Source of the DNA: Panulirus ornatus
Taxonomy: Eukaryota > Arthropoda > Malacostraca > Decapoda > Palinuridae
Direction: 5' to 3'
DNA length: 64,000 nucleotides
NCBI RefSeq assembly: GCF_036320965.1
Contig: NC_092231.1
Span: 130,197-194,196 of the forward strand
Shown piece by piece: positions 22,806 through 35,461 of this stretch. Below the pieces are notes generated by a model. The model saw nothing but the letters and a program-made list of their open reading frames with translations, was not told where the DNA came from and made no database searches. The position numbers were made by a program, and so were the translations under genes. Numbering within the stretch: position 1 is the first letter of the stretch; each line of letters opens with the position of its first letter.

Positions 22806-24515
22806 AATATGTAGAACTTTTTGGAAAAGAAGAAACATTCTTGGTGAGAAGAGAGTGGTGAGAGTAAGTGAGCTTGGAAAAGAGACTTTTGGAAAGATAT
22901 ATATATCAGAAGAGATTGAGTGTAAAATGGTAAAAGATGAGAGCAAATGGATTTAGGGAAGTGGGTGAGTAATTGGAGGTATATAGAGAAACAGTGATAG
23001 CAAGTGTGAGAAATCCATGTGGCATACGATAGGTGGGATGTATGCAGATTAGAGAAGGTAGTGAGTGGTGGGATGAAGTAGAATTGTTAGTGAAAGAGAA
23101 GAGAGAGGAATTTGGATGGTACTGACTGGGAAGGGATACAAATAATTGGGGGATGTACAAGAAAAAGCAACAGGAGGTCAGAGGTGCTAGGGGTTAAAAA
23201 AAGAGGGCAAATGTGAGTTGGGGTGAGCAAGGATCAGTAAAGTTTAAGGACAGTGATATGTTTTGGAAGAGAGGTTCATGATGTGTCAAAACATGAGGAC
23301 AATTTGGAACACTGGTGAAGGAGACAAAGTGGGGAAATAGCAACAGGTAGCAATGAAGTCAGGAGGAGATGGAGTGAGTGACTTTGGTGGTTGTTGAATG
23401 TGTGTGATGGTAGGGTTGGAGATGTAGGGTGATTGGGTTGGGGTGGTATGTGACTTGAGAGAGTTGTAGAGAGTGGTTTCATGAAGAAAGAGGTGATGAA
23501 AGCCTTATGTAAGATGAAATGTGGCATGATGGCTGGAGTGGATTTTATTGCAGTTGAGTTTCATAAGAAAGGGGATGACTGTGTTGTTGATCAGTTGGTT
23601 AGGATTTTCAGCATATGTATGGATCATGATAAGGTCCCTGAAGACTGGCAGAATGCATTTACAATGGCATTGTATAGAGGCAAGGAGGATAATGGTCTGT
23701 GTTCATATTACAAAGGTGTAAGTTTGTAAATTGCTCCTGGTTAAGTTGTCTGGGAGAGTGGTGATTGAGAGGATGAAAGCATATAGAGAACATCAGATTA
23801 GGGAGGAACACTTTGGTTTCATGAGTGATAGAGGATGTGTGGATCAGGTGTTTGCTTTAAAGTACGTGTGTGAAATACTTAAGGAAACAGTTGAATTTAT
23901 ACATTAATGAATCTGAAGAAAGCATATGATGGGGTTGATAGAGATGCCTTTTGGAAGGTCTTAAGAATATATGATGTGGGAGAAAAACTGCTAGAAGCAG
24001 TGAGAAGATTTTATCAAGGGTGTAAAGCATATGTACAGATGATAAGGAGAGTGAATGTTTCCAAGTGAAGGTTGGTCTGCAGCATTGGTGTATAATATTA
24101 CCATGGCTGTTTTCTTTGTTTAAAGATGGGGTGGTAAGGGAGGTAATTGTGAGAGTTTTGGAGGGAGGTGATGAGTATGCAGCCTGTAGAGGATGAAACA
24201 ACTTGGGAAAAGAGTCAGATGTTGTTTGCTGATGATATAACACTGATGGCAGATTTGAGTGAGAAACTGAAGAGATTAGTGATTGAGTTTGGAAGAGTGT
24301 GTGATCAGGTTTAGCATGGTTGAGGGGCTGGTTAGTTTGGTGAGAGTTTGAATGGAGAAAATTTGAAGGAAGTGAAGGGTTTTAGATACCAGCAAATGGA
24401 ATCATGGAATTGGAAGTGAGTGTAGGCTGGGTGAGGGGGATGAAAGATCTAGGAGCACTGAAGAATGTGCAGGAGGGAAAAAGTGGGTATTTTTGAAGGA
24501 ATAGTAGTTTGGCTC
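22806..24515 (+). mobile_element. Old LINE A remnant, linker to RT thumb
   Basis: Continues the copy at 20575-20985: GGTGAGAGTAAGTGAGCTTGG (VRVSELGKE), GGTAGTGAGTGGTGGGATGAAG (GSEWWDE), KMKCGMMAGVDFIAVEF (23481-23729), TGTGTGGATCAGGTGTTTGC and GTTTGCTGATGATA (FADD, about 24227). It ends near GTGGGTATTTTTGAAGGAATAGTAG at 24510, with numerous frameshifts. An antisense LINE A fragment follows directly. Confidence 0.8.
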
Positions 24516-24529
24516 CAGTGTATCACATT

Positions 24530-25059
24530 GTTCCAGGTCCCTCTATTCTGTGGTTTCTTTTTACCCTCATGCATGTTCAGTTCCCGATTGCTCCACATCT
24601 TTTTCAATTTATCCTTCTTTCTCCAACTTGGTCTCCCTGTTCTTCTTGTTCCCTCCACTTCTGACACATATCCTCTTTGTCATCCTCTCCTCACTCATTC
24701 TTTCCATGTGTCCAAATAATTTCTGGACGCTCACTTCTACTCTCTCAACCACACACTCTTTTTTCACCACACTTCTCTCACCCTTTCATACTTTGTTCCA
24801 GTTCCCTCTATTCTGTGGTTTCTTTTTACCCTCATGCATGTTCAGTTCCCGATTGCTCCACATCTTTTTCAATCTATCCTTCTGTCTCCAACTTGGTCTC
24901 CCTGTTTTTCTTGTTCCCTCCACTTCTGACACATATCCTCTTTGTCAACCTCTCCTCACTCGTTCTTTCCATGTGTCCAAATAATTTCTGGACACTCGCT
25001 TCTGCCCTTTCAACCACACACACTTTTTTCACCATGCATTTCTCACCCTTTCATTACTT
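24530..25059. repeat. 265 bp direct tandem duplication within LINE A
   Basis: The unit starting GTTCCAG(G/T)TCCCTCTATTCTGTGG occurs at 24530 and again at 24795. The units differ at several positions, so the duplication is not recent. It duplicates part of the LINE C-terminal coding region. Confidence 0.9.
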
Positions 25060-25522
25060 ATTCGGTCAAACCACCTCATGTCACATAATTTTCTCAAACA
25101 TTTCATTTTCAACACATCCACCCACCTCAGCAAAGCTTTATCTCTAGCCCTTATCTTAAATCCATATAATTTTGTGGGGACTACTATTCCTTCAAACATA
25201 CCCACTTTTGCCCTCCCAGATAATGTTCTCTCTTTCTGCATGTTTTTTGGCACTCCCAGAACCTTTACCCCCTCACCCACCCTATGACTCACTTCTGCTT
25301 CCATGGTTCTGTTTGCTACAAAGTCCACTTCCAGTTATCTAAAACACTTTACTTCCTCCGGTTATTTTCCATTCAAACACACTGCAAACTAACCTCTCCC
25401 TTAACCTTGCTAAACCTAATAACCTTGCTTTTATTCACACACATTCTCAACTATCTTCTTTCACAAACACTTCCAAATGCAGTCATGAATTTCTGCCATT
25501 TGTCTCAAATCAGCTAACAACA

Positions 25523-26031
<509 letters not shown>

Positions 26032-26507
26032 ATTTACCTCCCTCACCACATACAAATTGAATGACCATTGTGACATCACACACCCCTGCCACAGACCAAC
26101 TTTCACGTAGAATCTTTCACTGTCCTCACTTCCTCCTCATACACAAGCCTTACTCTTGATAAAGAATTCTCAGTGCTGTTAGCAGCATTTCTCCCACACC
26201 AGATATTCTTAAGACCTTTTGCAAGGCATCTCTATCAGTCCTAACATGCCTTCTTCAGATCCATTAATGCCATATCCAAATCCATCTCTTTTTCTAAGTA
26301 TTTCTCACACACATTCTTTAAAGCAAACACCTGATTCACACACCCTTTACCACTTCTGAAACCACACTGCTCCTCCCCAGTCTGACGTTCTGTACATGTC
26401 TTCAACCCTGTCTATCAGTACCCTCCCATACAGCTTATCAGGTGTATTCAACAAACTTATACCTCTCTAGTTTGAATACTCACCTTCATCCCTCTACCCT
26501 TTATAAT

Positions 26508-27665
26508 CTAGCTTAACATCTGTAGTGGGTAAAATAATGAAATCCATCATTTGGGATAAGATTGTAAACCATTTAAAGGACTGTCACTCAATAATTGATT
26601 TTCAACATGGTTTTTGATGAAATCACTCATGTTTGACAAATCTGCTTGATTTCTTTCATGAATTAATCAACATATACAATGATAGTAAAGCAGTTGATGT
26701 CATTCATTTGGATTTTCAAACAGCATTTAGTAAAGTTCTTTGTCAAAGGTTAAAAGTCAGATGGTACAGATGAGGTTGAACTTTGATGGTTAGGAAATTG
26801 GCTGATTGGCCATAAAACATAGTAGTGATTAATGGTCAAGCCTCTGAATGGTTAGATGCAACAAGTGGCATGCCACAGAGATCAGTCTTGGTACCAGTTC
26901 TCTTTTTCATTTATATTAATGATATTGATAATGGGTTGTACTGTAAAAATCTAAATTTACCATTGATATTAAATTGGGAAATTAATCTTTGATAGAAATT
27001 GAACATCTGCACCTTCAAACTGGGCTAATAGGTGGCAAATGAATTTTGATATATATAAGTGCAAAGTTTTACATATAGATGATAGAAATGAAAAACCAAG
27101 CTTTGTTGTTTCTTTCTTTCTCTTTTTTAGTGTTTTGAGCTAGAAAAGGTAAATGAAAAATAGGACCTGGATGTGGTAATCTGGATGTAGTAATCTGTGT
27201 TGACCGAGAAGCAAGTAAACAGTATGCAGAAGCATTTAAAAAGGCTAACAGAATTCTTGAATTCATAGAAGGGCTTTTGAATTTAAGTCTCAGGAAATTT
27301 TTCTCACTCTTTACAACTCTGGAATATTTTGTCCGGTTTTAGTCACCCTATTTGAGAAAAGACATAGACAGAATGGAGAGAGCACAGAAGGAAGCTACCA
27401 AGATGATTTCGAGCCTGAGAAACAAGTTCAATGAAAACCAAATTAAAGAAATGAATCTGATAAGCTTAGAAAAGAGGAGTTTAAGAACTAATATAGATCT
27501 AATACAGTAATTCAGAATCATTAAAGGTTTCGAGAATTTCAGTCTCATTTTCTACTCAAGGATAGATATGTCTGATGTCACTTGTAGCAATGGTTGTAAA
27601 CTCATGGGCAAACATTTTAACTCAGATGAGGCGAAGTACTTTTTCTTCGTAAGAATTTTTAACAT
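26508..27665 (+). mobile_element. CR1-like LINE (family C), RT, first part
   Basis: Decayed RT with the order SLTSVVGKIMKSIIWDK, FQHGF, SCLTNLLDFFHEL, DVIHLDFQTAFSKV, SGMPQRSVLVPVLFFIYIND, and NFDIYKCKVLHI-like, then a degraded C-terminal EYxxxxWSPH-like part. It has at least ten stops or frameshifts. At 27665 a LINE A1 is inserted; the rest follows at 28620-28875. The motif order fits CR1/L2-type elements. Confidence 0.75.
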
Positions 27666-28619
27666 TTTTTTTTTTTTTTTTTTTTTTATACTTTGTCGCT
27701 GTCTCCCGCGTTTGCGAGGTAGCGCAAGGAAACAGACGAAAGAAATGGCCCAACCCCCCCCCCCCATACACATGTACATACACACGTCCACACACGCAGA
27801 TATACATACCTACACAGCTTTCCATGGTTTACCCCAGACGCTTCACATGCCTTGATTCAATCCACTGACAGCACGTCAACCCCTGTATACCACATGACTC
27901 CAATTCACTCTATTCCTTGCCCTCCTTTCACCCTCCTGCATGTTCAGGCCCCGATCACACAAAATCTTTTTCACTCCATCTTTCCACCTCCAATTTGGTC
28001 TCCCTCTTCTCCTCGTTCCCTCCACCTCCGACACATATATCCTCTTGGTCAATCTCTCCTCACTCATTCTCTCCATGTGCCCAAACCATTTCAAAACACC
28101 CTCTTCTGCTCTCTCAACCACGCTCTTTTTATTTCCACACATCTCTCTTACCCTTACGTTACTTACTCGATCAAACCACCTCACACCACACATTGTCCTC
28201 AAACATCTCATTTCCAGCACATCCATCCTCCTGCGCACATCTCTATCCATAGCCCACGCCTCGCAACCATACAACATTGTTGGAACCACTATTCCCTCAA
28301 ACATACCCATTTTCGCTTTCCGAGATAATGTTCTCGACTTCCACACATTTTTCAAGGCTCCCAAAATTTTCGCCCCCTCCCCCACCCTATGATCCACTTC
28401 CGCTTCCATGGTTCCATCCGCTGACAGATCCACTCCCAGATATCTAAAACACTTCACTTCCTCCAGTTTTTCTCCATTCAAACTCACCTCCCAATTGACT
28501 TGACCCTCACCCCTACTGTACCTAATAACCTTGCTCTTATTCACATTTACTCTCAACTTTCTTCTTCCACACACTTTACCAAACTCAGTCACCAGCTTCT
28601 GCAGTTTCTCACATGAATC
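27666..28619 (-). mobile_element. LINE A1, 5'-truncated, with 11 bp TSD
   Basis: The poly(A) tail appears as T's at 27666-27687, followed by the A1 3' UTR. The C-terminal 238 codons are undamaged to the truncation point (27876-28592, complement). Direct repeats ATTTTTAACAT lie at 27655-27665 and 28620-28630, a clean TSD. The host sequence on each side is one CR1-like element, so the order of events is clear. Confidence 0.95.
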
Positions 28620-28875
28620 ATTTTTAACATATAGAATGGTTTACCAATTAGAGTAGTTGAAAGCAATGCCTAGAATATGTTTAGATATAGATTTGATTAA
28701 TATTTTGTTTCATCAACATTATTTGCACCTCTTTATGATAAGTTTATAGATCTCTCTCCTTGAAAAATTTGTTAGTCTTTCTACCCCTACTACTTTAATC
28801 AGTGACTTTCTGAAGTCTTCCTGTATCACAAACAACATTGATGGGACCCGGTGGTCTGTTGCTATGTAAATTCAG
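28620..28875 (+). mobile_element. CR1-like LINE (family C), 3' part
   Basis: Sequence after the second TSD reads as the C-terminal tail of the same CR1-like element (GAATGGTTTACCAATTAGAGTAGTTG, resembling a WNxLPxxVV end). About 170 bp of 3' UTR-like sequence follows. Confidence 0.55.
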
Positions 28876-29009
28876 ATGTAGGGATGCAAGGCATGATATG
28901 GGCTCTAGATGAGGATGTGCAGAAGAGAGTGGATGTGTTGGAAATTAAGTTTATGATGACACTATGTGGTGCAAGGTGGTTTGATCGAGTAAGTAATAAA
29001 AGGGTAAGA

Positions 29010-29014
<5 letters not shown>
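28876..29014 (+). mobile_element. Old LINE A, first piece (split by a younger LINE A1)
   Basis: Encodes a decayed DVQKRVDVLEIKFMM then CGARWFDRVSNKRVRE, and stops at VRE. The matching continuation, with GAATGAGTGAGGAAAGGTTGAC, is at 31309-31670. A + strand old copy is therefore split by the antisense insertion between them. Confidence 0.85.
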
Positions 29015-29060
<46 letters not shown>

Positions 29061-31308
29061 CGCTGTCTCCCGCGTTTGCGAGGTAGCGCAAGGAAACAGA
29101 CGAAAGAAATGGCCCAACCCACCCCCATACACATGTATATACATATGTCCACACACGCAAATATACATACCTACACAGCTTTCCATGGTTTACCCCAGAC
29201 GCTTCACCTGCCTTGATTCAATCCACTGACAGCACGTCAACCCCGGTATACCACATCGCTCCAATTCACTCTATTCCTTGCCCTCCTTTCACCCTCCTGC
29301 ATGTTCAGGCCCCGATCACACAAAATCTTTTTCACTCCATCTTTCCACCTCCAATTTGGTCTCCCTCTTCTCCTCGTTCCCTCCACCTCCGACACATATA
29401 TCCTCTTGGTCAATCTTTCCTCACTAATTCTCTCCATGTGACCAAACCATTTCAAAACACCCTCTTCTGCTCTCTCAACCACGCTCTTTTTATTTCCACA
29501 CATCTCTCTTACCCTTACGTTACTTACTTGATCAAACCACCTCACACCACACATTGTCCTCAAACATCTCATTTCCAGCACATCCATCCTCCTGCGCACA
29601 ACTCTATCCATAGTCCACGCCTCGCAACCATACAACATTGTTGAAACCACTATTCCTTCAAACATACCCATTTTTGCTTTCCGAGATAATGTTCTCGACT
29701 TCCAAACATTCTTCAAGGCTCCCAGAATTTTCGCCCCCTCCCCCACCCTATGATCCACTTCCGCTTCCATGGTTCCATCCGCTGCCAGATCCACTCCCAG
29801 ATATCTAAAACACTTCACTTCCTCCAGTTTTTCTCCATTCAAACTCACCTCCCAATTGACTTGACCCTCAACCCTACTGTACCTAATAACCTTGCTCTTA
29901 TTCACATTTACTCTTAACTTTCTTCTTTCACACACTTTACCAAACTCAGTCACCAGCTTCTGTAGTTTCTCACATGAATCAGCCACCAGCGCTGTATCAT
30001 CAGCGAACAACAACTGACTCACTTCCCAAGCTCTCTCATCCCCAACAGACTTCATACTTGCCCCTCTTTCCAAAACTCTTGCATTCACCTCCCTAACAAC
30101 CCCATCCATAAACAAATTAAACAACCATGGAGACATCACACACCCCTGCCGCAAACCTACATTCACTGAGAACCAATCACTTTCCTCTCTTCCTACATGT
30201 ACACATGCCTTACATCCTCGATAAAAACTTTTCACTGCTTCTAACAACTTGCCTCCCACACCATATATTCTTAATACCTTCCACAGAGCATCTCTATCAA
30301 CTCTATCATATGCCTTCTCCAGATCCATAAATGCTACATACAAATCCATTTGCTTTTCTAAGTATTTCTCACATACATTCTTCAAAGCAAACACCTGATC
30401 CACACATCCTCTACCACTTCTGAAACCACAGTGCTCTTCCCCAATCTGATGCTCTGTACATGCCTTCACCCTCTCAATCAATACCCTCCCATATAATTTG
30501 CCAGGAATACTCAACAAACTTATACCTCTGTAATTTGAGCACTCACTCTTATCCCCTTTGCCTTTGTACAATGGCACTATGCACGCATTCCGCCAATCCT
30601 CAGGCACCTCACCATGAGTCATACATACATTAAATAACCTTACCAACCAGTCAACAATACAGTCACCCCCTTTTTTAATAAATTCCACTGCAATACCATC
30701 CAAACCTGCTGCCTTGCCGGCTTTCATCTTCCGCAAAGCTTTTAGTACCTCTTCTCTGTTTACCAAATCATTTTCCCTAACCCTCGCACTTTGCACACCA
30801 CCTCGACCAAAACACCCTATATCTGCCACTCTATCATCAAACACATTCAACAAACCTTCAAAATACTCACTCCATCTCCTTCTCACATCACCACTACTTG
30901 TTATCACCTCCCCATTTGCGCCCTTCACTGAAGTTCCCATTTGCTACCTTGTCTTACGCACCTTATTTACCTCCTTCCAGAACATCTTTTTATTCTCCCT
31001 AAAATTTAATGATACTCTCTCACCCCAACTCTCATTTGCCCTTTTTTCACCTCTTGCACCTTTCTCTTGACCTCCTGTCTCTTTCTTTTATATGTCTCCC
31101 ACTCAATTGCATTTCTTCCCTGCAAAAATCGTCCAAATGCCTCTCTCTTCTCTTTCACTAATACTCTTACTTCTTCATCCCACCACTCACTACCCTTTCT
31201 AATCAACCCACCTCCCACTCTTCTCATACCACAAGCATCTTTTGCGCAATCCATCACTGATTCCCTAAATACATCCCATTCCTCCCCCACTCCCCTTACT
31301 TCCATTGT
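29015..31308 (-). mobile_element. LINE A1, 5'-truncated within the linker, about 2.3 kb
   Basis: The tail shows as 44 T's (29015-29058), followed by the A1 3' UTR. The minus-strand frame 29237-30940 is open for 567 codons, from MGTSVKGANGEV through GLRQGC, FADD and YLGVD to VVYRG. Upstream of it a GAG-to-TAG change (about 30943) and a one-base loss in a T run (about 31047) break the frame. It is truncated at 31308. I found no matching repeat at its two ends, so the TSD is lost or absent. Confidence 0.9.
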
Positions 31309-31670
31309 ACTTCCATGGTACTAAAATGAGTGTGGATGAGAGAGTTTAAAAGGATTTAATGAAATGGTTTGGATGTATGGAGAGAATGAGTGAGGAAAGG
31401 TTGACAAAGAGGATGTGTGTCAGAAGTGGAGGGAATAAGGGCATTAGGGAGACCAGATTGTAGATGAAAGGATGGAGTGAAAAAGGCTTTGAGTGATTTG
31501 GGCCTGAACATGCTGGAGACTTGGAATGATATGGGGTACAAGGATTGACATGCTATCAGTGGACAGAACTAGAGCATGTGAAGTGGGGAAACCATGGAAA
31601 GGTTTGTGGGTCTGATTGTAGATAGGGAGTTGTGGTTTCGATGCTTTACACACTTTGAAAATCATTGTAT
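31309..31670 (+). mobile_element. Old LINE A, second piece
   Basis: Decayed C-terminal domain (ATGGTTTGGATGTATGGAGAGAATGAGTGAGG, GGGCCTGAACATGCTGGAG) and the start of a long-type 3' UTR (GGAGTTGTGGTTTCGATGC). It ends without a tail near 31670. Confidence 0.8.
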
Positions 31671-31988
31671 ACAACCAGGACCCTTTTTATGGGGTCCTGA
31701 AGTTTCAAGGCTGCTCTCCATACTGGAAGAGGGAATTGAGAGACTCCTCTTGAGAGAAGATGCTTGAAAAACTATACTCCTTTCCATTCACTGACAATGA
31801 TATAGCCTTCCCTAAAGTTACCTTTTGCTCACTGTATAGCATGCAGGTGAAGTCTAATAGCACAAATGTTTAGATATATAGGTAAAAATCAAGTATGGAC
31901 TCTTGAATTTAACCAGGTTATTACTTCCCAAATCCACTGTTTTGCTCAAATTAATTTAGGTAGGTAATGTTATGTTTTTTTTTTCCAG

Positions 31989-32128
31989 GACTGAATGTGC
32001 ACAGCATGCTAAAACATGAGACTTTAGTTCTAACAGTCTCTGCTGCTCGATGCATCGAAGAAAGGATTTTATATCACCTTAACAAGCCAGACTTCCATGC
32101 AATCAACTGTGAAAAATTCAGAACTTAA
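31989..32128 (+). CDS. MRPL4: Mitochondrial ribosomal protein L4 (uL4m), last coding exon
   Basis: The acceptor is a long T tract ending TTTTTTCCAG (31988). The first two bases, GA, join the G of the previous exon to give glycine. It encodes GLNVHSMLKHETLVLTVSA, then a 27-residue tail with EERILYHLNKPDFH, and stops with TAA at 32126-32128. GLNVHSMLKHxTLVLT is a hallmark of animal uL4m near the C-terminus. The three exons in this window give about 126 residues, roughly the C-terminal two fifths of a typical uL4m. Confidence 0.92.
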
Positions 32129-33167
32129 TGCAGATCCTTTTTTTGTGAACAGAATGTTAAAAGTCTTTTGAATTTTATTTTTACTGTTAGGTTCAGTACT
32201 TCTTATCTATTATTACTGTAAGATATTAGTTACTGTAGTCAGATCTTAACAGTTGCTTTAGTATTTCACTCTAGAGCTTCATGTTGATATGTTTTGAGGG
32301 GTTTATTGTATATTTAGGAAAAGATAGTCATATGCAGACACATAAGTGTCCCAAATGCTTCTGAAAAAATGGATGTTTTCAGTAGAGGGAATTTTTTTCT
32401 TTGAAATGAAAGAGTATCTAATGAAAATAAGAAAACACCAGAGAATCAGGTAGAAAATGTCTCAACTTTCCCATAGAGAAATAAAAAGATCTGTAAAGAG
32501 CATATTGATAAGACAGCTCTGAACACTTCACAGCCTTGTGTCAATATGTTTCAACTGTTACCACCTTTTTTGTATAGTGTTTTGATATGCTTCATTCTTT
32601 TTATAATCATTAAAGAGATTTAGCCTTCAAATAGATTACCATATAGATTGGTAGACATCTCATCACTGTGATGCAAATACTACCAGATGTTATCTGCACT
32701 TATCAGTGTACTAAAACATCCTCCTCATGTCATAGCTGAAGAGTAACTAAAGAACTCATATTTAATTGCAGTATAAGGAGGTCTCAGGCGACTTGAAATT
32801 TGATTGTTAGCGAGAAAGTGCTGATCATAGATCTGCGTAAGGTCCTGTTTTCCAGGCATGAGGTCTGCTTAATGGGCTGATAGCCTTGATATTATTTTCA
32901 TAGTGTTTTTCATTCATGTATAACCATGGATATTTTGAATACTGGTGTGACTGGGCTCTGCCTGCACAAGGGAACACCATGAGTGAAAAGTTACTGTAGG
33001 TGAGGCAGTGTCATTGGAAGTACAGCCTCGTCAAAAGACTTTTCACTCTGAAGGGGTCAACATTTCCCTGTTACTGAAAATAGTGCATCCTTGGGCTGCA
33101 GGAACCTTTAGAGATTTTTGGTAACACCAGGACTCTCATAAAAATTGGTCCCAGGGTAATTTATTCA
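32129..33167. other. MRPL4 3' UTR and following intergenic sequence
   Basis: No repeat match or ORF was recognised. AATAAA at 32480-32485 and ATTAAA at 32609-32614 are candidate poly(A) signals, so the transcript may end near 32.5-32.65 kb. The exact end is not determinable here. Confidence 0.45.
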
Positions 33168-33215
33168 TATATTATACTAATTGCTGTCTCCCATATTTGT
33201 GAGGTAGCGCAAGGG
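33168..33215 (-). mobile_element. LINE A 3'-end scrap
   Basis: About 45 bp (TATTATACTAATTGCTGTCTCCC, GTGAGGTAGCGCAAGG) matching only the extreme LINE A 3' end in antisense. It sits just before a + strand copy. Confidence 0.65.
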
Positions 33216-33231
33216 TAATTATAGATAGATA

Positions 33232-34672
33232 TTAATATATGGTGTGGGAGGCACATTGCTAGAAGCAGTGAAAAGTTTTTATCGAGGATGTATGGCATGT
33301 GTACAAGTAGGAAGAGAGGAGAGGTTCTCAGTGAATGTCGGTTTGCGGCAGGGGTGTGTGATGTCTCCATAGTTGTTTAATTTGTTTATGGATGGGGTTG
33401 TTAGGGAGGTAAATGCAAGAGTTTTAGAGAGAGGGGCAAGTATGCAGTCTGTTGTGGATGAGAGGGCTTGGGTAGTGAGTCAGTTGTTGTTCGCTGATGA
33501 TACAGCACTGGTGGCTGATTCATGTGAGAAACTGCAGAAGCTGGTGACTGAGTTTGGAAAAGTGTGTGAAAGGAGAAAGCTGAGAGTAAATGTGAATAAA
33601 AGCAAGGTTATTAGGTACAGTAGGGTTGAGGGACAAGTCAATTGGGAGGTAAGTTTGAGTGGAGAAAAACTGGAAGTGAAGTGTTTTAGGTAGCTGGTAG
33701 TGGATTTGGCAGTGGATGGAACCATGGAAGCAAAAGTGAGTCACAGGGTGGGGGAAGGTGCGAAAGTTCCGGGAGCATTGAAGAATGTGTGGGAGGCAAG
33801 AACATTATCTCGGAAAACAAAAATGGGTATATTTGTAGGAATAGTGGTTCCAACAATGTTATATGGTTGTGAGGCATGGGCTATAGATAGGGTTGTGTGG
33901 AGGAGTGTGGATGTGTTGGGAATGAGATGTTTGAGTACAGTATATGGTGTGAGGTGGTTTGATCGTGTAAGTAATGAGGGTAAGAGAAATGCGTGGTAAT
34001 AAAAAGAGAGAGAGCAGAAGAGGGTGTTTTGAAATGGTTTGGTCACATGGAGAGAATGAGTGAGGAAAGATTGACCAAGAGGATATATGTGTTAGAGGTG
34101 GAGGGAATAAGGAGAAGTGGGAGACCGAATTGGAGGTGGAAGGATGGAGTGAAAAAGATTTTGAGCGATCGAGGCTTGAACATGCAGGAGGGTGAAAGGC
34201 ATGCAAGGAATAGAGTGAATTGGAACGATGTGGTACACTGGGGTCGACGAACTATCACTGGATTGAACCAGGTTATTTGAAGCATCTGGGGTAAACCATG
34301 GAAAGTTTTATAGGGCCTGGGTGTGGAAAGGGAGCTGTGGTTTCAGTACATTATACGTGACGGCTAGAGACTGAGTGTGAACGAATGTGGCCTTTGTTGT
34401 CTTTTCTTAGTGCTTCCTCGCGCGTGTGTGGGGGGAGGGGGTTGTCATTTCATGTGTGGCGGGGTGGCGACGGGATGAATAAAGGCAGCAGGTATGAATT
34501 ATGTACATGTGTATATATGTATATGTCTGTGTATGTATATATGTGTAAACATTGAAATATGTAGGTATGTATATGTGCGTGTGTGGACATGTATATGTGG
34601 GTGGGTTGGGCCTTTCTTTCGTCTGTTTCCTTGTGCTACCTTGCTAACACAGGAGACAGCGACAAAGAATAA
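33232..34672 (+). mobile_element. LINE A2 copy, 5'-truncated
   Basis: Starts in the RT (TATGGTGTGGGAGGC) and covers GLRQGC, LLFADD (about 33490), YLGVD-equivalent, and the C-terminal domain to about 34280. It ends with the long A2 3' UTR containing GCTGTGGTTTCAGTACATTA and GGCGGGGTGGCGACGGG and a GACAGCGACAAAGAATAA end. A TAG replaces a sense codon after CCATAG (33370), and there are frameshifts near 33690 and 33975. Confidence 0.88.
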
Positions 34673-34733
34673 TTGAATGATAATTAATATTTTGATCACA
34701 TGTGGAAATTTTCTTTTTCATTTTCCACTGTAG

Positions 34734-34902
34734 TTGTTTTGCAATATACATAAAATTTGTGAAACTTTATTATACATCATACATAACAGGTAAAGATGGA
34801 TACTCAGTCTGTGCAAATGAGGTTATTGCTATTTGTCCTTGGTTGGTGGGACAGGCAGTTAGGTATAAAGTGAAGAAAAAACCCATCCCTTTCTTCTTAG
34901 AG
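34734..34902 (+). CDS. Candidate exon of an unidentified host gene
   Basis: A strong acceptor (TTCTTTTTCATTTTCCACTGTAG) is followed by 56 open codons and a GAG|GTTAGA donor. The encoded segment includes KDGYSVCANEVIAICPWLV, and then KKKPIPFFLE. Its composition looks like real protein rather than repeat, and no LINE match is seen. I do not recognise the family. It is on the same strand as MRPL4, about 2.6 kb past its stop, so it probably belongs to another gene. A shorter version starting after the AG at about 34790 is possible. Confidence 0.35.
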
Positions 34903-35059
34903 GTTAGATTTTTTTTTTTTTAATAAAAATTCTCACATACAATACTAATTGTGTTTGAATGAAGAATTGAGGAAATAGTTGAAATTGTTGTTGAACTTGA
35001 TATAACAATTTGTGAGTTGAAGAGCATAATGTCAAATAATATATATAGAACATATATGT

Positions 35060-35305
35060 TATCCCTGGGGATAGGGGATTAAGAATACTTCCCATGTATT
35101 CCCTGCGTGTCGCAGAAGGCGACTAAAAGGGGAGGGAGCGGGGGGCTGGAAATCCTCCCCTCTCGTTCTTTTTTTTAATTTTCCAAAAGAAGGAACAGAG
35201 GGGGCCAGGTGAGGATATTCCAAAAAAGGCCCAGTCCTCTGTTCTTAATGCTACCTCGCTAACGCGGGAAATGGCAAATAGTTTAAAAGAAAGAAAAGAA
35301 AGAAA
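35060..35305 (+). mobile_element. SINE-A, full-length, 12 bp TSD
   Basis: A 246 bp element flanked by perfect GAACATATATGT repeats (35048-35059, 35306-35317). It is the best reference copy: a head TATCCCTGGGGATAGGGG, GTCGCAGAAGGCGACT and GGCTGGAAATCCTCCCC, a middle GGAACAGAGG ... CCTCTGTTC stem, and a tail GCTACCTCGCTAACGCGGG with an (AAAG)n end. Confidence 0.95.
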
Positions 35306-35461
35306 GAACATATATGTATCATGATATATGGAATACAGACCTTGTGATTAAAGCCCTTTGCTTTTTCATCTTAACTCACATCCTGTATGAATTGCAGACT
35401 TCTAAATGAAAATTGCTTATGTGTTGCTATAGGACTTGGTGTTGATATATTTATTTATTAT

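Noticed and set aside
29015..31308. TSD for the LINE A1 at 29015-31308
   Set aside because: The left flank GGTAAGAGAGAG and the right flank ACTTCCATGG do not match, so none is claimed.
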